From Insolitispirillum peregrinum (lineage in GTDB: Bacteria > Pseudomonadota > Alphaproteobacteria > Rhodospirillales > Rhodospirillaceae), in assembly GCF_042665255.1 (NCBI RefSeq), contig NZ_JBHTCD010000023.1: DNA of 64,000 nucleotides; one strand, written 5' to 3'. Below, piece after piece: positions 1 through 7,936 of this stretch. The stretch's first letter is position 1, and each line of letters opens with the position of its first letter. Position numbers and translations under genes: made by a program. The notes under the pieces are model-generated. The model was not told where the DNA came from, did no database searches, and saw only the letters and a list, made by a program, of their open reading frames with translations.

Positions 1-397
1 TGATTCTGGCAGCCCACATCCAGCCCGCCAACATCCAGGACCGCGACGGTGCTCTGCCGGTGTTGAAAGAAGTCCGCCGCTTGTTTCCGTTCATCGAGCG
101 GGTCTTCGCCGATGGCGGATATCAAGGAGTCGCCACAGCGGCGGCCGTGCGGGAACTGGGAGCCTGGCATCTGGAAATCGTCAAGCGTTCCGACACAGCC
201 AAGGGCTTCGAGGTGCTGCCCAAGCGTTGGATTGTCGAGCGCACCTTCGGTTGGCTGGGCCGCTGCCGCCGTCTCGCCAAGGACTTTGAAAACCTGTCCC
301 GTATGTCGCTGGCATTCTTGCGCCTCGCCCTGATCCGGCTAATGTTGCGCAGAATTGCAAGGCATCAGAAAAAATAGGGAACTTTCCGGACGGGCTC
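1..397 (+). mobile_element. Right end of an IS5-family insertion sequence
   Basis: The transposase stop codon is followed at once by GGGAACTTTCCGGACGGGCTC (377-397), an end sequence typical of the IS5 superfamily (IS1031/IS427-like, GAGCCCGTCCGG...). The next three bases are TAA (398-400), which fits the TNA target duplication of the IS1031 group. The left end lies outside the window, so neither the left inverted repeat nor the second target copy can be checked. The element abuts a copy of the dispersed repeat. Confidence 0.75.
3..377 (+). CDS. IS5-family transposase, C-terminal part (cut by window edge)
   Basis: The frame is open from the first bases of the window, so only about the last 124 residues are seen. 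They include AHIQPANIQDRDG, the FADGGYQG block that carries the second catalytic aspartate, and the RWIVERTFGWLGRCRRLAKDF block whose VERT glutamate completes the DDE triad. This C-terminal signature is characteristic of the IS5 family, which moves DNA by cut-and-paste. The stop at 375-377 is directly followed by the inverted repeat end, as expected for a complete 3' end. Whether the gene is intact upstream cannot be judged. The internal GTG at 60 is not needed as a start. Confidence 0.85.
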   Translation: MLAAHIQPANIQDRDGALPVLKEVRRLFPFIERVFADGGYQGVATAAAVRELGAWHLEIVKRSDTAKGFEVLPKRWIVERTFGWLGRCRRLAKDFENLSRMSLAFLRLALIRLMLRRIARHQKK

Positions 398-400
398 TAA

Positions 401-510
401 ATCTGACGCCCACGGTACACGACAGACAAGGAAACAAGGACGTGGAGCGCTGCTCCACACCTCGCCGACGCCTTGAGGCCCCGGACCCCATGAATTTGAG
501 GGGTAAACAG
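401..510. repeat. Dispersed hairpin repeat, copy A (partial)
   Basis: It has the degenerate terminal motif CGGTACACGACAG (413-425), then GTGGAGCGCTGCTCCAC, ACCTCG and the start of the GGCC-rich hairpin. The distal half and the second terminal repeat are missing. The left terminal repeat is cut by the IS5 element: the sequence joins at TAA|ATCTGACG, where copy E reads GTTACATCTGACG. No coding potential is evident. Confidence 0.75.
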
Positions 511-552
511 GAACGAGGCTTCGAGCCTCGCGGTTCCACATCCTGTTTGGAC

Positions 553-583
553 AAAAAAAGAGGGCCGCAACAAAGTGCGGCCC
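553..583 (-). terminator. Rho-independent terminator, minus strand
   Basis: The stem GGGCCGC (562-568) pairs with GCGGCCC (577-583). Read on the minus strand it is followed by seven T residues (the A run at 553-559). It lies about 220 bp downstream of the response regulator stop, so it may end that transcript or a separate small RNA. The 378-803 interval holds no gene I can support. Confidence 0.7.
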
Positions 584-690
584 CTGAAGTTTAGGGAGGA
601 AACGTCCAAGAAAGACAACATAGCCTCGCAGGGCGAGGGACACGCTATGTTGCGATGCACAAGATCGCAGGTGTAATCGTTCTTGTAAAG
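553..690 (-). ncRNA. Candidate small structured RNA
   Basis: Upstream of the terminator on the minus strand lies a perfect 9-bp inverted repeat, CAACATAGC (616-624) with GCTATGTTG (644-652). It encloses a second stem, CCTCGC with GCGAGG. Two stable hairpins, a terminator and no open frame resemble a small RNA of 100 to 140 nt. Alternatively this is the long 3' UTR of the response regulator. I see no convincing promoter, and the 690 boundary is a guess. Confidence 0.25.
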
Positions 691-803
691 GCTTTTTTTC
701 GTCAGCACGGCAATAAGTCGTAAAAGTTCTCTTGCTTTTAATCTGCGTACACAAATGAAAAGTTTTGGTTGGGCGAAAGATATTTTATTGCTCTGGGCGG
801 AGG

Positions 804-1484
804 TTAGCTGACCGGTACCGGAGCCCTCCAGCCATCTTCCAGAGCGATACGCACCGCCTGAGCCCTGTTCGCCGCTCCCAGCTTGCGATAGATGTTGCGC
901 AGGTGAACCTTGACCGTAATCTCCTGCACTTCGAGCTGGCGGGCGATTTCCTTGTTGGTTCCCCCGGCGATCATCAGCCCGAGAATTTCTGTTTCCCGCT
1001 GAGACAGCTTGCTCAAAAGCGGTTCCTGTTGTGCCGTCCTGATCATCGCCGGTGGGGCTGCGGCTGCCACTGGCTGCACGGGTTCAAGAAAGGCATCCAG
1101 AGCGATTGCCGGAAAAAACCGTTCTCCGCTGATAATGAAACGCAAGGCATGAACCATGGTCGGACCGCTATAGGTCTTGGGGATGTATCCTGCAGCACCA
1201 AGGGCATAGGCGTTCAGGATGTCCTCATGGCTGGTCGATCCGGACAGAATGACAACCGGAACATCTTTCAGGGCGAAGCAAAATTTTTGCAGCGCACCAT
1301 CTTCGTATCCAGGCATTCTGAGGTCGATGACGGCCAGATCGGGTTTCCTGTCTTTTTCCAGAACAGAGAAAGCCTGTTGATAGCTCTCGGCTTCAATCAG
1401 CTCAACCACCGGGGCAAGCTCATGGAGGAATGGACGAATTCCCGCGCGAACCAGTTCGTGGTCATCGGCCAGAAGAATAAGCAT
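804..1484 (-). CDS. NarL/LuxR-family two-component response regulator
   Basis: This 226-residue protein has an N-terminal receiver domain (about 1-120) and a C-terminal LuxR helix-turn-helix (about 155-220). The receiver shows the acidic pair in LLADDHE, the phospho-acceptor Asp54 in VIDLRMPG, Ser81 in ILSGS and Lys103 in YIPKTY. The DNA-binding part shows LSQRETEILGLMIAGGTNKEIA and TVKVHLRNIYRKLG. It is therefore expected to bind DNA when phosphorylated by a histidine kinase. No kinase gene is adjacent, so it is an orphan here and its stimulus is unknown. It is divergent from the bacteriohemerythrin gene, with about 220 bp of shared upstream DNA, so it could regulate that gene. Confidence 0.93.
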   Translation of the reverse strand: MLILLADDHELVRAGIRPFLHELAPVVELIEAESYQQAFSVLEKDRKPDLAVIDLRMPGYEDGALQKFCFALKDVPVVILSGSTSHEDILNAYALGAAGYIPKTYSGPTMVHALRFIISGERFFPAIALDAFLEPVQPVAAAAPPAMIRTAQQEPLLSKLSQRETEILGLMIAGGTNKEIARQLEVQEITVKVHLRNIYRKLGAANRAQAVRIALEDGWRAPVPVS

Positions 1485-1707
1485 GACGCACCTCGTTTAC
1501 CGGGTAACTTTCCTACTGTACCACCCTTTTGGGCCTATACAAAAGATTAGGATGTATGGCTGCCCACGTTGAAAGACATGGATTGAATTTCAGCCCGTCA
1601 GGCACCACAATGCCCGGATCAGATTTAGGGTGGAAACGGATTGCCTTTCCCCGTACAAAGGCAGCCGTGAGGTTTGGCGCGTTGCGAAGAGAGAAGGGGC
1701 GGCCATA

Positions 1708-2127
1708 ATGGCGCTGCTTGAGTGGACCGATAAGATGAGCGTCGGCATTGACACAATCGATGCGGACCATAAAAAGCTTTTATCTCTGGTAAATGAATTA
1801 CATAGCGTTGTACGCAAAAAGGAGTCGCCCGATACTGTCGGCCGCGTTTTGCGTGACCTGCTGGCGTATGCAGATTATCATTTCGAGGCCGAGGAACAAT
1901 TGTTGCGCCTGATCCGCTACCCGGATCTGGATCGCCACAAGGACATCCATGGCAAGCTGAAGGATCAGGTTGCCGCTCTGGAAGAGCGTTACCGCGATGA
2001 TCCGAAAAAAGGCAGCGTCAAGATGTTTGACTTCCTGTCCGATTGGCTGATGCGCCATATCCTTGGCGAAGACATGAAATACAAGGCTCTGTTACTGGAA
2101 AAGCTGGGCAAGAACGCTCAGAAATAA
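1708..2127 (+). CDS. Bacteriohemerythrin
   Basis: This 139-residue single-domain hemerythrin binds O2 reversibly at a di-iron site and is used for oxygen storage, delivery or sensing. All seven ligands are visible: His21 (DADHKK), His58 and Glu62 (DYHFEAEE), His77 and His81 (RHKDIH), and His117 and Asp122 (LMRHILGED). I chose the ATG at 1708 because MALLEWTDKMSVGI is the usual family N-terminus; the frame extends further upstream without family similarity. The gene converges on the glycosyltransferase-like gene, and their 3' ends overlap by 10 bp. It is divergent from a response regulator, which could control it. Confidence 0.93.
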   Translation: MALLEWTDKMSVGIDTIDADHKKLLSLVNELHSVVRKKESPDTVGRVLRDLLAYADYHFEAEEQLLRLIRYPDLDRHKDIHGKLKDQVAALEERYRDDPKKGSVKMFDFLSDWLMRHILGEDMKYKALLLEKLGKNAQK

Positions 2128-3191
2128 TCCTGCAGGAGGGTGGCGACCTGATGGTTGCCACTGACCACCTGCAATGGCGTCCGTGGTGCAGAGCAGGCGC
2201 GCTCAAGGGCAGGGAGAATGGTGCCGGTCTGAAAATCCTGCTCGCTGATCTCCTCAACGCCAGTGTAGTGCGCCAACCAGCGGGCAAGGCCGGTTGTCTC
2301 TGGCCAGAACGGGCGGGAGCGGTAGAGCAGGGGCGTCCCGGCACAGGCGGCTTCGATATAGGTGCCATATCCGGGTTTGGTGATCACCGCATCAACGCAG
2401 GTCAGGGCCTGGTTGACGCTGAGCCCGATCCGGGGCAAGGCACTGGATGCCAGCCATACCCAGTCCGGGGTGTCGGGCCAGTGGTCCAGCATACTCAAGG
2501 GTTCCTGAATGCCACCAAGGGCGACCAGAGCAATTTTGCGCCCCGCCCCCACGACGGCCTCCATCTGTTGGCGTAACTGCCGGGAAGGCATGGAGCAGGG
2601 CGAGCAGACCGGGCCAATATGAATGCGGCGGTCGGTCACACAATCTTCCCACGCAATCGCCGGAGTGGTCGCCAGCAGGGCCGAGGCGTTACCGTAGGCA
2701 TCCCGCATCGGGGCAATCAGGCTCTCGTAATCTGGCTGCCCGGTGAAAAAGCTGGCGGCAATCCCCAGCCAGGTGAACGGGCCAATGCTGCAAGCCGGAA
2801 TGCCCAGCGTATTGGCAGCGGCAAGGGGCAGGTAAGCTGCGCAGGACAAGACCAGCGATGGTTTCAGGGATCGCAGAAAATCCTGTTCCTCCTGAACATG
2901 CTGTTTCCAGTGCCGATGGCCCGCGCGATAGGCTGCGGCGCTGTCATCAACCAGCACATCGCTGGCCGAAGCCATTTTCATGCCAAAATCCAGCGCCACA
3001 CCCCGCCCATAGTGCTGAAAATCCATACCTGTCAGGCGTTCGCGGAAAAAGGCACCGGGGACCGTCGAGACCACCGAAATCCGCACATCGGGCCGCTGTT
3101 CGGCAACCGACCGCAGGGCAGCGGTCAGGATGGCGGCATGCCCGTACCCATGGGGGGTAGCATAGGCAACGATGTGCGGAGAGGACGACAT
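2118..3191 (-). CDS. GT-B-fold glycosyltransferase-like protein
   Basis: The 357-residue protein starts with HIVAYATPHGYGHAAILTAALR, the glycine/histidine-rich loop typical of GT-B enzymes of the MurG/UGT type. It ends with a second nucleotide-binding-like half containing GRKIALVALGG and VDAVITKPGYGTYIEAACAGTPLLY, which resembles the donor-sugar site of that fold. Similar proteins are often annotated as hypothetical or as glycosyltransferase family 1-like. Donor and acceptor cannot be predicted. It starts 3 bp after the stop of the DUF815 ATPase gene and is probably co-transcribed with it. Its end overlaps the convergent hemerythrin gene. Confidence 0.65.
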   Translation of the reverse strand: MSSSPHIVAYATPHGYGHAAILTAALRSVAEQRPDVRISVVSTVPGAFFRERLTGMDFQHYGRGVALDFGMKMASASDVLVDDSAAAYRAGHRHWKQHVQEEQDFLRSLKPSLVLSCAAYLPLAAANTLGIPACSIGPFTWLGIAASFFTGQPDYESLIAPMRDAYGNASALLATTPAIAWEDCVTDRRIHIGPVCSPCSMPSRQLRQQMEAVVGAGRKIALVALGGIQEPLSMLDHWPDTPDWVWLASSALPRIGLSVNQALTCVDAVITKPGYGTYIEAACAGTPLLYRSRPFWPETTGLARWLAHYTGVEEISEQDFQTGTILPALERACSAPRTPLQVVSGNHQVATLLQDYF

Positions 3192-3194
3192 GCT

Positions 3195-4058
3195 TTAGTC
3201 AATCTGCACGGAATGGCGACCGGCGAGGTCCTGAAAGAACTGCCATGCCACACGGCCCGAACGGGAACCACGGGTGCGGTACCATTCGGTTGCTTCCCGT
3301 TGCAGGTCTTCATCCGAGATATGCAGGCCATAATGCGTGCAATAGCCGCGCACGATGTCAAAGAACGTGTCCTGATTGACGTTGTGGAACCCCAGCCACA
3401 GGCCAAAGCGATCGGACAGCGATACTTTTTCCTCCACCGCTTCGCTGGCGTGAATGGCGGTCGATTGCTCGTTCTCGATCATGTCGCGCGACAGCAGGTG
3501 GCGGCGATTCGAGGTCGCGTAGAAAATCACGTTCTTCGGGCGGCCTTCCAGCCCGCCCTCAAGGACAGCCTTCAGGGATTTATAGCTTTCATCCTGACCG
3601 TCAAACGACAGGTCATCGCAGAACAGAATGGTCGGGCGGCCACCGTTTTTCAGGATCTGCAACAGGGCAGGCAGCGAAACGATGTCTTCGCGGTGAATTT
3701 CGACCAACGCCAGACAGCCCGGACGTTCGGCATTCAGCGAGCCATGAATGGCCTTGACCAGCGAGCTTTTCCCGGTACCGCGCGCGCCCCACAGCAGGGC
3801 ATTGTTGGCTGGCAGCCCGTCAACGAAACGGCGGGTATTGTCCATCAGTTGCTGGCACTGGCGCTCAACGCCCTTCAGCAGGGTGAGATCAAGACGGCTG
3901 ACATCATGAACCGGAGCCAGCCATTCACCATCGGCGTGCCAGACAAAAGCGTCGGCAGTGGCAGTGTCAAAGGCCGGGCGGGGAGGGGGGGCCATCCGCT
4001 CCAAAGCCTCGGCAATGCGGGTCAGCAGGGGAGCAATGGTTTCAGCCGAAAGGGTCAC
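3195..4058 (-). CDS. DUF815-family AAA ATPase
   Basis: The 287-residue protein contains a Walker A motif (WGARGTGKSS, about residue 90), a Walker B-like ILFCDDLSF, a sensor-1-like IFYATSNRRHLL, and an arginine-rich C-terminus (TRGSRSGRVAWQF). This layout matches the DUF815 family of small AAA ATPases, common in alphaproteobacteria and sometimes called IstB-like. The cellular role is unknown. It is read leftward, followed after 3 bp by the glycosyltransferase-like gene, and is divergent from yajC. Confidence 0.85.
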   Translation of the reverse strand: MTLSAETIAPLLTRIAEALERMAPPPRPAFDTATADAFVWHADGEWLAPVHDVSRLDLTLLKGVERQCQQLMDNTRRFVDGLPANNALLWGARGTGKSSLVKAIHGSLNAERPGCLALVEIHREDIVSLPALLQILKNGGRPTILFCDDLSFDGQDESYKSLKAVLEGGLEGRPKNVIFYATSNRRHLLSRDMIENEQSTAIHASEAVEEKVSLSDRFGLWLGFHNVNQDTFFDIVRGYCTHYGLHISDEDLQREATEWYRTRGSRSGRVAWQFFQDLAGRHSVQID

Positions 4059-4271
4059 GATGATTATCCTTGTATCTGGAACGCCTTATTCCATGCACCA
4101 CAGGCCTTATTGTTGCCGTTTTCCTGCCTATAGTGCCGATAGGGGGACCGTACCATAGCGGTTTGCGTTTGCAACTCGATGTGAGGCAGTTATAGTCCCG
4201 CACCAAGACATCTTGTGTCGCACACAGGCACAAGACCATGTGCCATCCTTTCCCTACTGGAGCTATTTTCG

Positions 4272-4679
4272 ATGCTGATTTCCCCCGCTTTTGCCCAGAC
4301 CGCGGCTGCCGGTGGCGGTGATGCCATGGCCATGCTGCAACAGTTCGGCCCGCTGGCGCTGATTTTTGTGGTGTTCTACATGCTGCTGATCCGCCCGCAG
4401 CAAAAGCGCATGAAGGAACACAAGGCAAAGCTGGAAGCGATCCGTCGTGGTGATCAGGTTCTGACCGGTGGTGGCATCATCGGCACCGTGATCAAGGTCG
4501 AAGACGACAAGGTGATTGTCGATCTGGCCGACAACGTGCGCGTGACCGTGCTGCGTGCCACCATCACCGACGTTCTGACCAAGACCCAGCCGGTCAAGGG
4601 CGGCAAGGACGAAGGCGATACCGACAAGGCCGAAGACGGCAAGGCTGGCGGCCTGAAGGGCCTGCTGTCCAAAAAGTAA
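4272..4679 (+). CDS. yajC: Sec translocon accessory subunit YajC
   Basis: This 135-residue inner-membrane protein has one transmembrane segment (FGPLALIFVVFYMLLI) followed by the family signature RPQQKRMKEHKAKLEAIRRGDQVLTGGGIIGTV. YajC forms a complex with SecD and SecF and supports SecYEG-dependent export. I chose the ATG at 4272 (MLISPAFAQ), just before the hydrophobic part; the upstream in-frame extension has no family similarity. The C-terminus has a charged Lys/Asp/Glu/Gly tail. The gene is the first of the yajC-secD-secF string. Confidence 0.95.
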   Translation: MLISPAFAQTAAAGGGDAMAMLQQFGPLALIFVVFYMLLIRPQQKRMKEHKAKLEAIRRGDQVLTGGGIIGTVIKVEDDKVIVDLADNVRVTVLRATITDVLTKTQPVKGGKDEGDTDKAEDGKAGGLKGLLSKK

Positions 4680-4691
4680 GGGAAAAAGCCT

Positions 4692-4770
4692 TGCGGCAGC
4701 GAGCAAGTGCTCCTTAGCTGCCGTACAGGTCCAAAGCGTGCCACGGGGGCGTGATTGCCCTCCTGGCACG
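4692..4770 (+). promoter_or_regulatory. Tandem hairpins between yajC and secD
   Basis: Two stems lie in the spacer: GCGGCAGC with GCTGCCG (about 4693-4723) and CGTGCCA (4737-4743) with TGGCACG (4764-4770), the latter containing an inner GGGC/GCCC stem. The second is followed by TTTATG, not a strong T run. They may attenuate transcription or stabilise the upstream mRNA. This is inference only. Confidence 0.35.
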
Positions 4771-4799
4771 TTTATGCCATTCCCGCCGACGTTCTTGGG

Positions 4800-6380
4800 A
4801 TGAAACTCCCCATGTTATATTTTGCCAAATGGAAAATCGGGCTGATTCTGGCGGTTTGCGTTGCCGGTATTTTTTATGCCCTTCCCAATCTGATGGCTCC
4901 ACTGGGGAAGCATGACTTCCCGAGCTGGTGGCAGCCGGTCAATCTGGGCCTCGACCTGCAAGGGGGCTCACACCTGCTGCTGGAAGTCGCCGTTGACGAT
5001 GTGGTCAAGGAGCAACTGAACGGTCTGGTCGAAAGCACTCGTACTGCCCTGCGCGAACAGAAGGTCATCTATCGTGACCTGAGTCTGGACGGGCAGACGG
5101 TGGTGGTGCGCATTCCGGATGCCGCCGGGCGCGATGCCGCCATTGGTCAGTTGAGCAAGCTGGATCAGGCAATCACGGTCAAGGCCGAAGGAGACGATCT
5201 GGTTCGTCTGGCCTACACCGCACAGGCCCTGAATGACCGCAAGCAGGCCGCCGTCAAGCAGTCGATCGAAATCGTTCGTCGCCGTATTGACGAAAGCGGC
5301 ACCCGCGAGCCGACCATCCAGCGTCAGGGCGCCGACCGCATCATCGTCGAGCTGCCGGGCGAAAGCGATCCCGAACGGGTCAAGCGCCTGATCGGCAAGA
5401 CCGCCAAGCTGAATTTCCATATGGTTGATTCCTCGGTCTCGCCGGAAGACGCCCTGCGCGGTCGTGTCCCGCCGGGGTCGCGCGTCCTGCCCGCCACCGA
5501 AGGCAGCCATGGTCCGAAGCAGTATGTCGTCAAGCGCGCGGTGGAAGTCGGCGGCGACCGCCTGACCGATGCCTCGGCAACCTTCCAGAGCACCAACAAC
5601 GAACCGGTGGTGTCGTTCCGCTTTGACAGCATCGGCGGCCGCCGCTTTGGCGAAGCGACCACCAGGAATGTTGGTCAGCAGCTGGCGATCGTGCTGGACG
5701 ATCAGGTGATTTCCGCTCCGGTGGTGCGGGAACCGATCCTTGGCGGCAGCGGGGTGATCTCGGGCAGCTTTACCGTTCAGGGCGCGCAGGATCTGGCGCT
5801 GCTGTTGCGTGCTGGTGCCTTGCCTGCGCCGTTGACCGTGCTGGAAGAACGCAGCGTTGGTCCGGGGCTGGGCCAGGACTCCATTCAGGCCGGTGCCGCT
5901 GCGTCGGTGATTGGTCTGGTGGTGGTGGTGGTGTTCATGGTGCTGTGCTATGGCACCTTCGGGATTATTGCCAACGTCGCGCTGGTTCTGAACCTTGTTT
6001 TGCTGCTGGCCTGCCTGCAGTTGCTGGGGGCCACCCTGACCCTGCCGGGGATCGCCGGGATCGTACTGACCATGGGGATGGCCGTTGACGCCAACGTGCT
6101 GATCTATGAACGCATGCGCGAAGAAGAACGGGCCGGTCGTGGGGCCCTGAATGCAGCGGAATCCGGTTTCCGCCATGCCTTCGGGACCATCTTTGACTCC
6201 AACATCACCACTCTGGCGGCGGCGATCCTGCTGTTCTACTTCGGGACCGGGCCGGTGCGTGGCTTCGCGGTGACCCTCAGCCTTGGCATCATCACCTCGA
6301 TGTTCACTGCCACCATGTTCACCCGTTTCCTGGTATCGCTGTGGTTCCGTCGGATTCGTCCCAAGACGTTGCCGATCTGA
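4800..6380 (+). CDS. secD: Protein translocase subunit SecD
   Basis: SecD pairs with SecF and uses the proton gradient to help pull proteins across the inner membrane after SecA has pushed them. The sequence has an N-terminal membrane segment, the SecD signature NLGLDLQGGSHLLLEV, a large periplasmic P1 region, and five C-terminal transmembrane segments with GIAGIVLTMGMAVDANVLIYERMREE. Length (526 residues from this start) is normal. The start is uncertain between ATG 4800 (MKLPMLYFAKWK) and ATG 4812 (MLYFAKWK), and neither has a strong ribosome site. secF follows after 30 bp. Confidence 0.95.
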   Translation: MKLPMLYFAKWKIGLILAVCVAGIFYALPNLMAPLGKHDFPSWWQPVNLGLDLQGGSHLLLEVAVDDVVKEQLNGLVESTRTALREQKVIYRDLSLDGQTVVVRIPDAAGRDAAIGQLSKLDQAITVKAEGDDLVRLAYTAQALNDRKQAAVKQSIEIVRRRIDESGTREPTIQRQGADRIIVELPGESDPERVKRLIGKTAKLNFHMVDSSVSPEDALRGRVPPGSRVLPATEGSHGPKQYVVKRAVEVGGDRLTDASATFQSTNNEPVVSFRFDSIGGRRFGEATTRNVGQQLAIVLDDQVISAPVVREPILGGSGVISGSFTVQGAQDLALLLRAGALPAPLTVLEERSVGPGLGQDSIQAGAAASVIGLVVVVVFMVLCYGTFGIIANVALVLNLVLLLACLQLLGATLTLPGIAGIVLTMGMAVDANVLIYERMREEERAGRGALNAAESGFRHAFGTIFDSNITTLAAAILLFYFGTGPVRGFAVTLSLGIITSMFTATMFTRFLVSLWFRRIRPKTLPI

Positions 6381-6410
6381 TGATCCGCTGACAGGTAAGA
6401 GACAAAGATC

Positions 6411-7355
6411 ATGATCAGTTTGCTCAAATTCCTGCCGCAGGAATTCAAGATCGACTTCATGCGGCGGCGGTGGATCGGCTTCATTTTCTCGGCGGCGCTG
6501 ACGCTGGCCTCGCTGGTGTCGATTGCGGTGCAGGGTTTCAATTTCGGAATCGACTTTTCCGGCGGCGTGCTGATCGAAGCCGAAGTCCCCGAAGGCGTCC
6601 ACGTTTCAGACATCCGCGCCAAGGTATCGAGCCTTGATCTGGGCGAAGTCGCCGTAACCACCCTGGGCGAGTCCGGCCGCGAGGTTTCCTTACGTCTGGG
6701 GCAGCCAAAGGACAGCGACGAAAAAAGCGAAATGCGGGCCGTTGCCAAGATCAAGGAAGTTCTGGGCGAAGGCTATACCTACAAACGTGTCGATGTGGTC
6801 GGCCCCAAAGTCGGTGGCGAGCTGATTCAGGATGGCGTCTATGCCATTCTGGGGGCGATGGCCATCATCGGGATTTACATCTGGATCCGCTTTGAATGGC
6901 AGTATTCCATCGGGGCGATGCTCGGCCTGATCCATGACGTGATCACCGCAGCCGGTATTTTCTCGCTGTTCCAGATCGAGTTTGACCTGACGGTGGTTGC
7001 TGCCCTGCTGACCGTGGCGGGCTATTCGATCAACGATACGGTGGTGCAGTTTGACCGCGTGCGTGAGAACCTGCGCCGCTACAAGAAAATGGAACTGTAC
7101 GACCTGCTGAACCGCAGCCTGAACGAAGTGTTCACCCGCACGCTGCTGACCAGCTTTACCACCTTCCTTGCCGCAGCCTCGCTGTTGGCATTCGGGGGCG
7201 ATGTGCTGCGCGGCTTCAGCCTCGCGGTGACCTGGGGGGTGATCGCCGGGACCTACTCGTCGTTCTACATGGCTCTGCCGACCCTGCTGTACACCGGCCT
7301 GCGCCGCGATGACAGCGAAGACGCCGAAGTCGCCAAGACCGACGCGATGCCGTAA
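6411..7355 (+). CDS. secF: Protein translocase subunit SecF
   Basis: The 314-residue partner of SecD has an N-terminal membrane helix, the signature FNFGIDFSGGVLIEAEV, and a block of five further membrane segments. These include GLIHDVITAAGIFSLFQIEFDLTVVAALLT and GYSINDTVVQFDRVRENLR, both diagnostic of SecF. The start at 6411 is preceded by AGGTAAGAGACAAAGATC, a reasonable ribosome site. It ends the yajC-secD-secF unit and is followed by a strong terminator. Confidence 0.96.
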   Translation: MISLLKFLPQEFKIDFMRRRWIGFIFSAALTLASLVSIAVQGFNFGIDFSGGVLIEAEVPEGVHVSDIRAKVSSLDLGEVAVTTLGESGREVSLRLGQPKDSDEKSEMRAVAKIKEVLGEGYTYKRVDVVGPKVGGELIQDGVYAILGAMAIIGIYIWIRFEWQYSIGAMLGLIHDVITAAGIFSLFQIEFDLTVVAALLTVAGYSINDTVVQFDRVRENLRRYKKMELYDLLNRSLNEVFTRTLLTSFTTFLAAASLLAFGGDVLRGFSLAVTWGVIAGTYSSFYMALPTLLYTGLRRDDSEDAEVAKTDAMP

Positions 7356-7382
7356 CGGATTGACGCCTCTTTTCCATGAAAA

Positions 7383-7418
7383 GAGCCGCCGAGGGTTTCC
7401 CCGGCGGCTCTCTTTTTT
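7383..7418 (+). terminator. Terminator after secF
   Basis: GAGCCGCCG pairs with CGGCGGCTC around a short loop and is followed by TCTTTTTTGT. It lies 28 bp after the secF stop and 5 bp from the convergent cydX stop. With A-rich DNA on the other side it may work in both directions. Confidence 0.85.
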
Positions 7419-7422
7419 GTCC

Positions 7423-7530
7423 TTACGAAACCCGTCCGGGGTCCGTTTCCTGTGCTTCGTGCCACAGGGCATTGAGGATGGCAAAGCTACAGGCCAGTCC
7501 GATACCCAGAATCCAAGTGAAATACCACAT
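7423..7530 (-). CDS. cydX: Cytochrome bd oxidase small subunit CydX
   Basis: This 35-residue single-helix protein begins MWYFTWILGIGLACSFAIL, the conserved CydX (YbgT) signature, followed by a short polar tail. CydX stabilises the heme centres of the CydAB quinol oxidase in the inner membrane. The ATG at 7530 has a good ribosome site (AAAGGAGA, 9 nt upstream). It is downstream of cydB on the same strand but separated from it by about 400 bp, most of which is a repeat element. cydX normally follows cydB closely, so an insertion has probably opened the operon. Expression may now depend on read-through or a new promoter. Confidence 0.9.
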   Translation of the reverse strand: MWYFTWILGIGLACSFAILNALWHEAQETDPGRVS

Positions 7531-7552
7531 TGTTGGCGTCTCCTTTAGGGCA

Positions 7553-7932
7553 GTGAGCGCAAAAGTGGTTCCGGTTTTGCGCAAAATCACTGCGATAAAA
7601 CAAAAGGTTAGACTAGCGTGCATGCATCAGGTCACAGTACACGACAGTTGGCGGGATCAGTGCGGGCTACCGCCCGAACCCGTTTGGGGCCTGATGTCCC
7701 AAGCCCCCATTTTTTCTTTTAATATCAAGTTAGAGCGTTTTCACACCGAGCGAAAACGCTCTTCCCTTTGAGTGCCGCATTTTCCGAGCCGTTGACCGTC
7801 GACGGTCAACTTGAAAATGCGCTAATGGGGTCTGGGGCCTCAAGGCCCCAGCGAGGTGTGGAGCAGCGCTCCACGTCCTTGTTCCCAAACTGTCGTGTAC
7901 TGTCGCATCAGGTTTAGCGCACGCTGGTCTAG
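7553..7932. repeat. Dispersed hairpin repeat, copy B (full, with nested insert)
   Basis: The copy lies between cydX and cydB. It begins with a variant of the GAAAACCGG palindrome (7553-7590). Imperfect terminal repeats follow: TTAGACTAGCGTGC...CACAGTACACGACAGTT (about 7608-7649) and its reverse complement (about 7889-7931). The core is in reverse orientation: GGTGTGGAGCAGCGCTCCAC and GGGGCCTCAAGGCCCC. Compared with other copies it carries about 100 extra bases (about 7728-7825) with two perfect palindromes. No coding potential is evident. This copy accounts for most of the gene-free stretch 7531-7936. Confidence 0.85.
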
Positions 7933-7936
7933 TGTG

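Noticed and set aside
4968..6602. A 544-residue open frame antisense to secD
   Set aside because: GC-rich third positions of secD keep the antisense open; composition is His/Gln/Arg-rich and has no family features.
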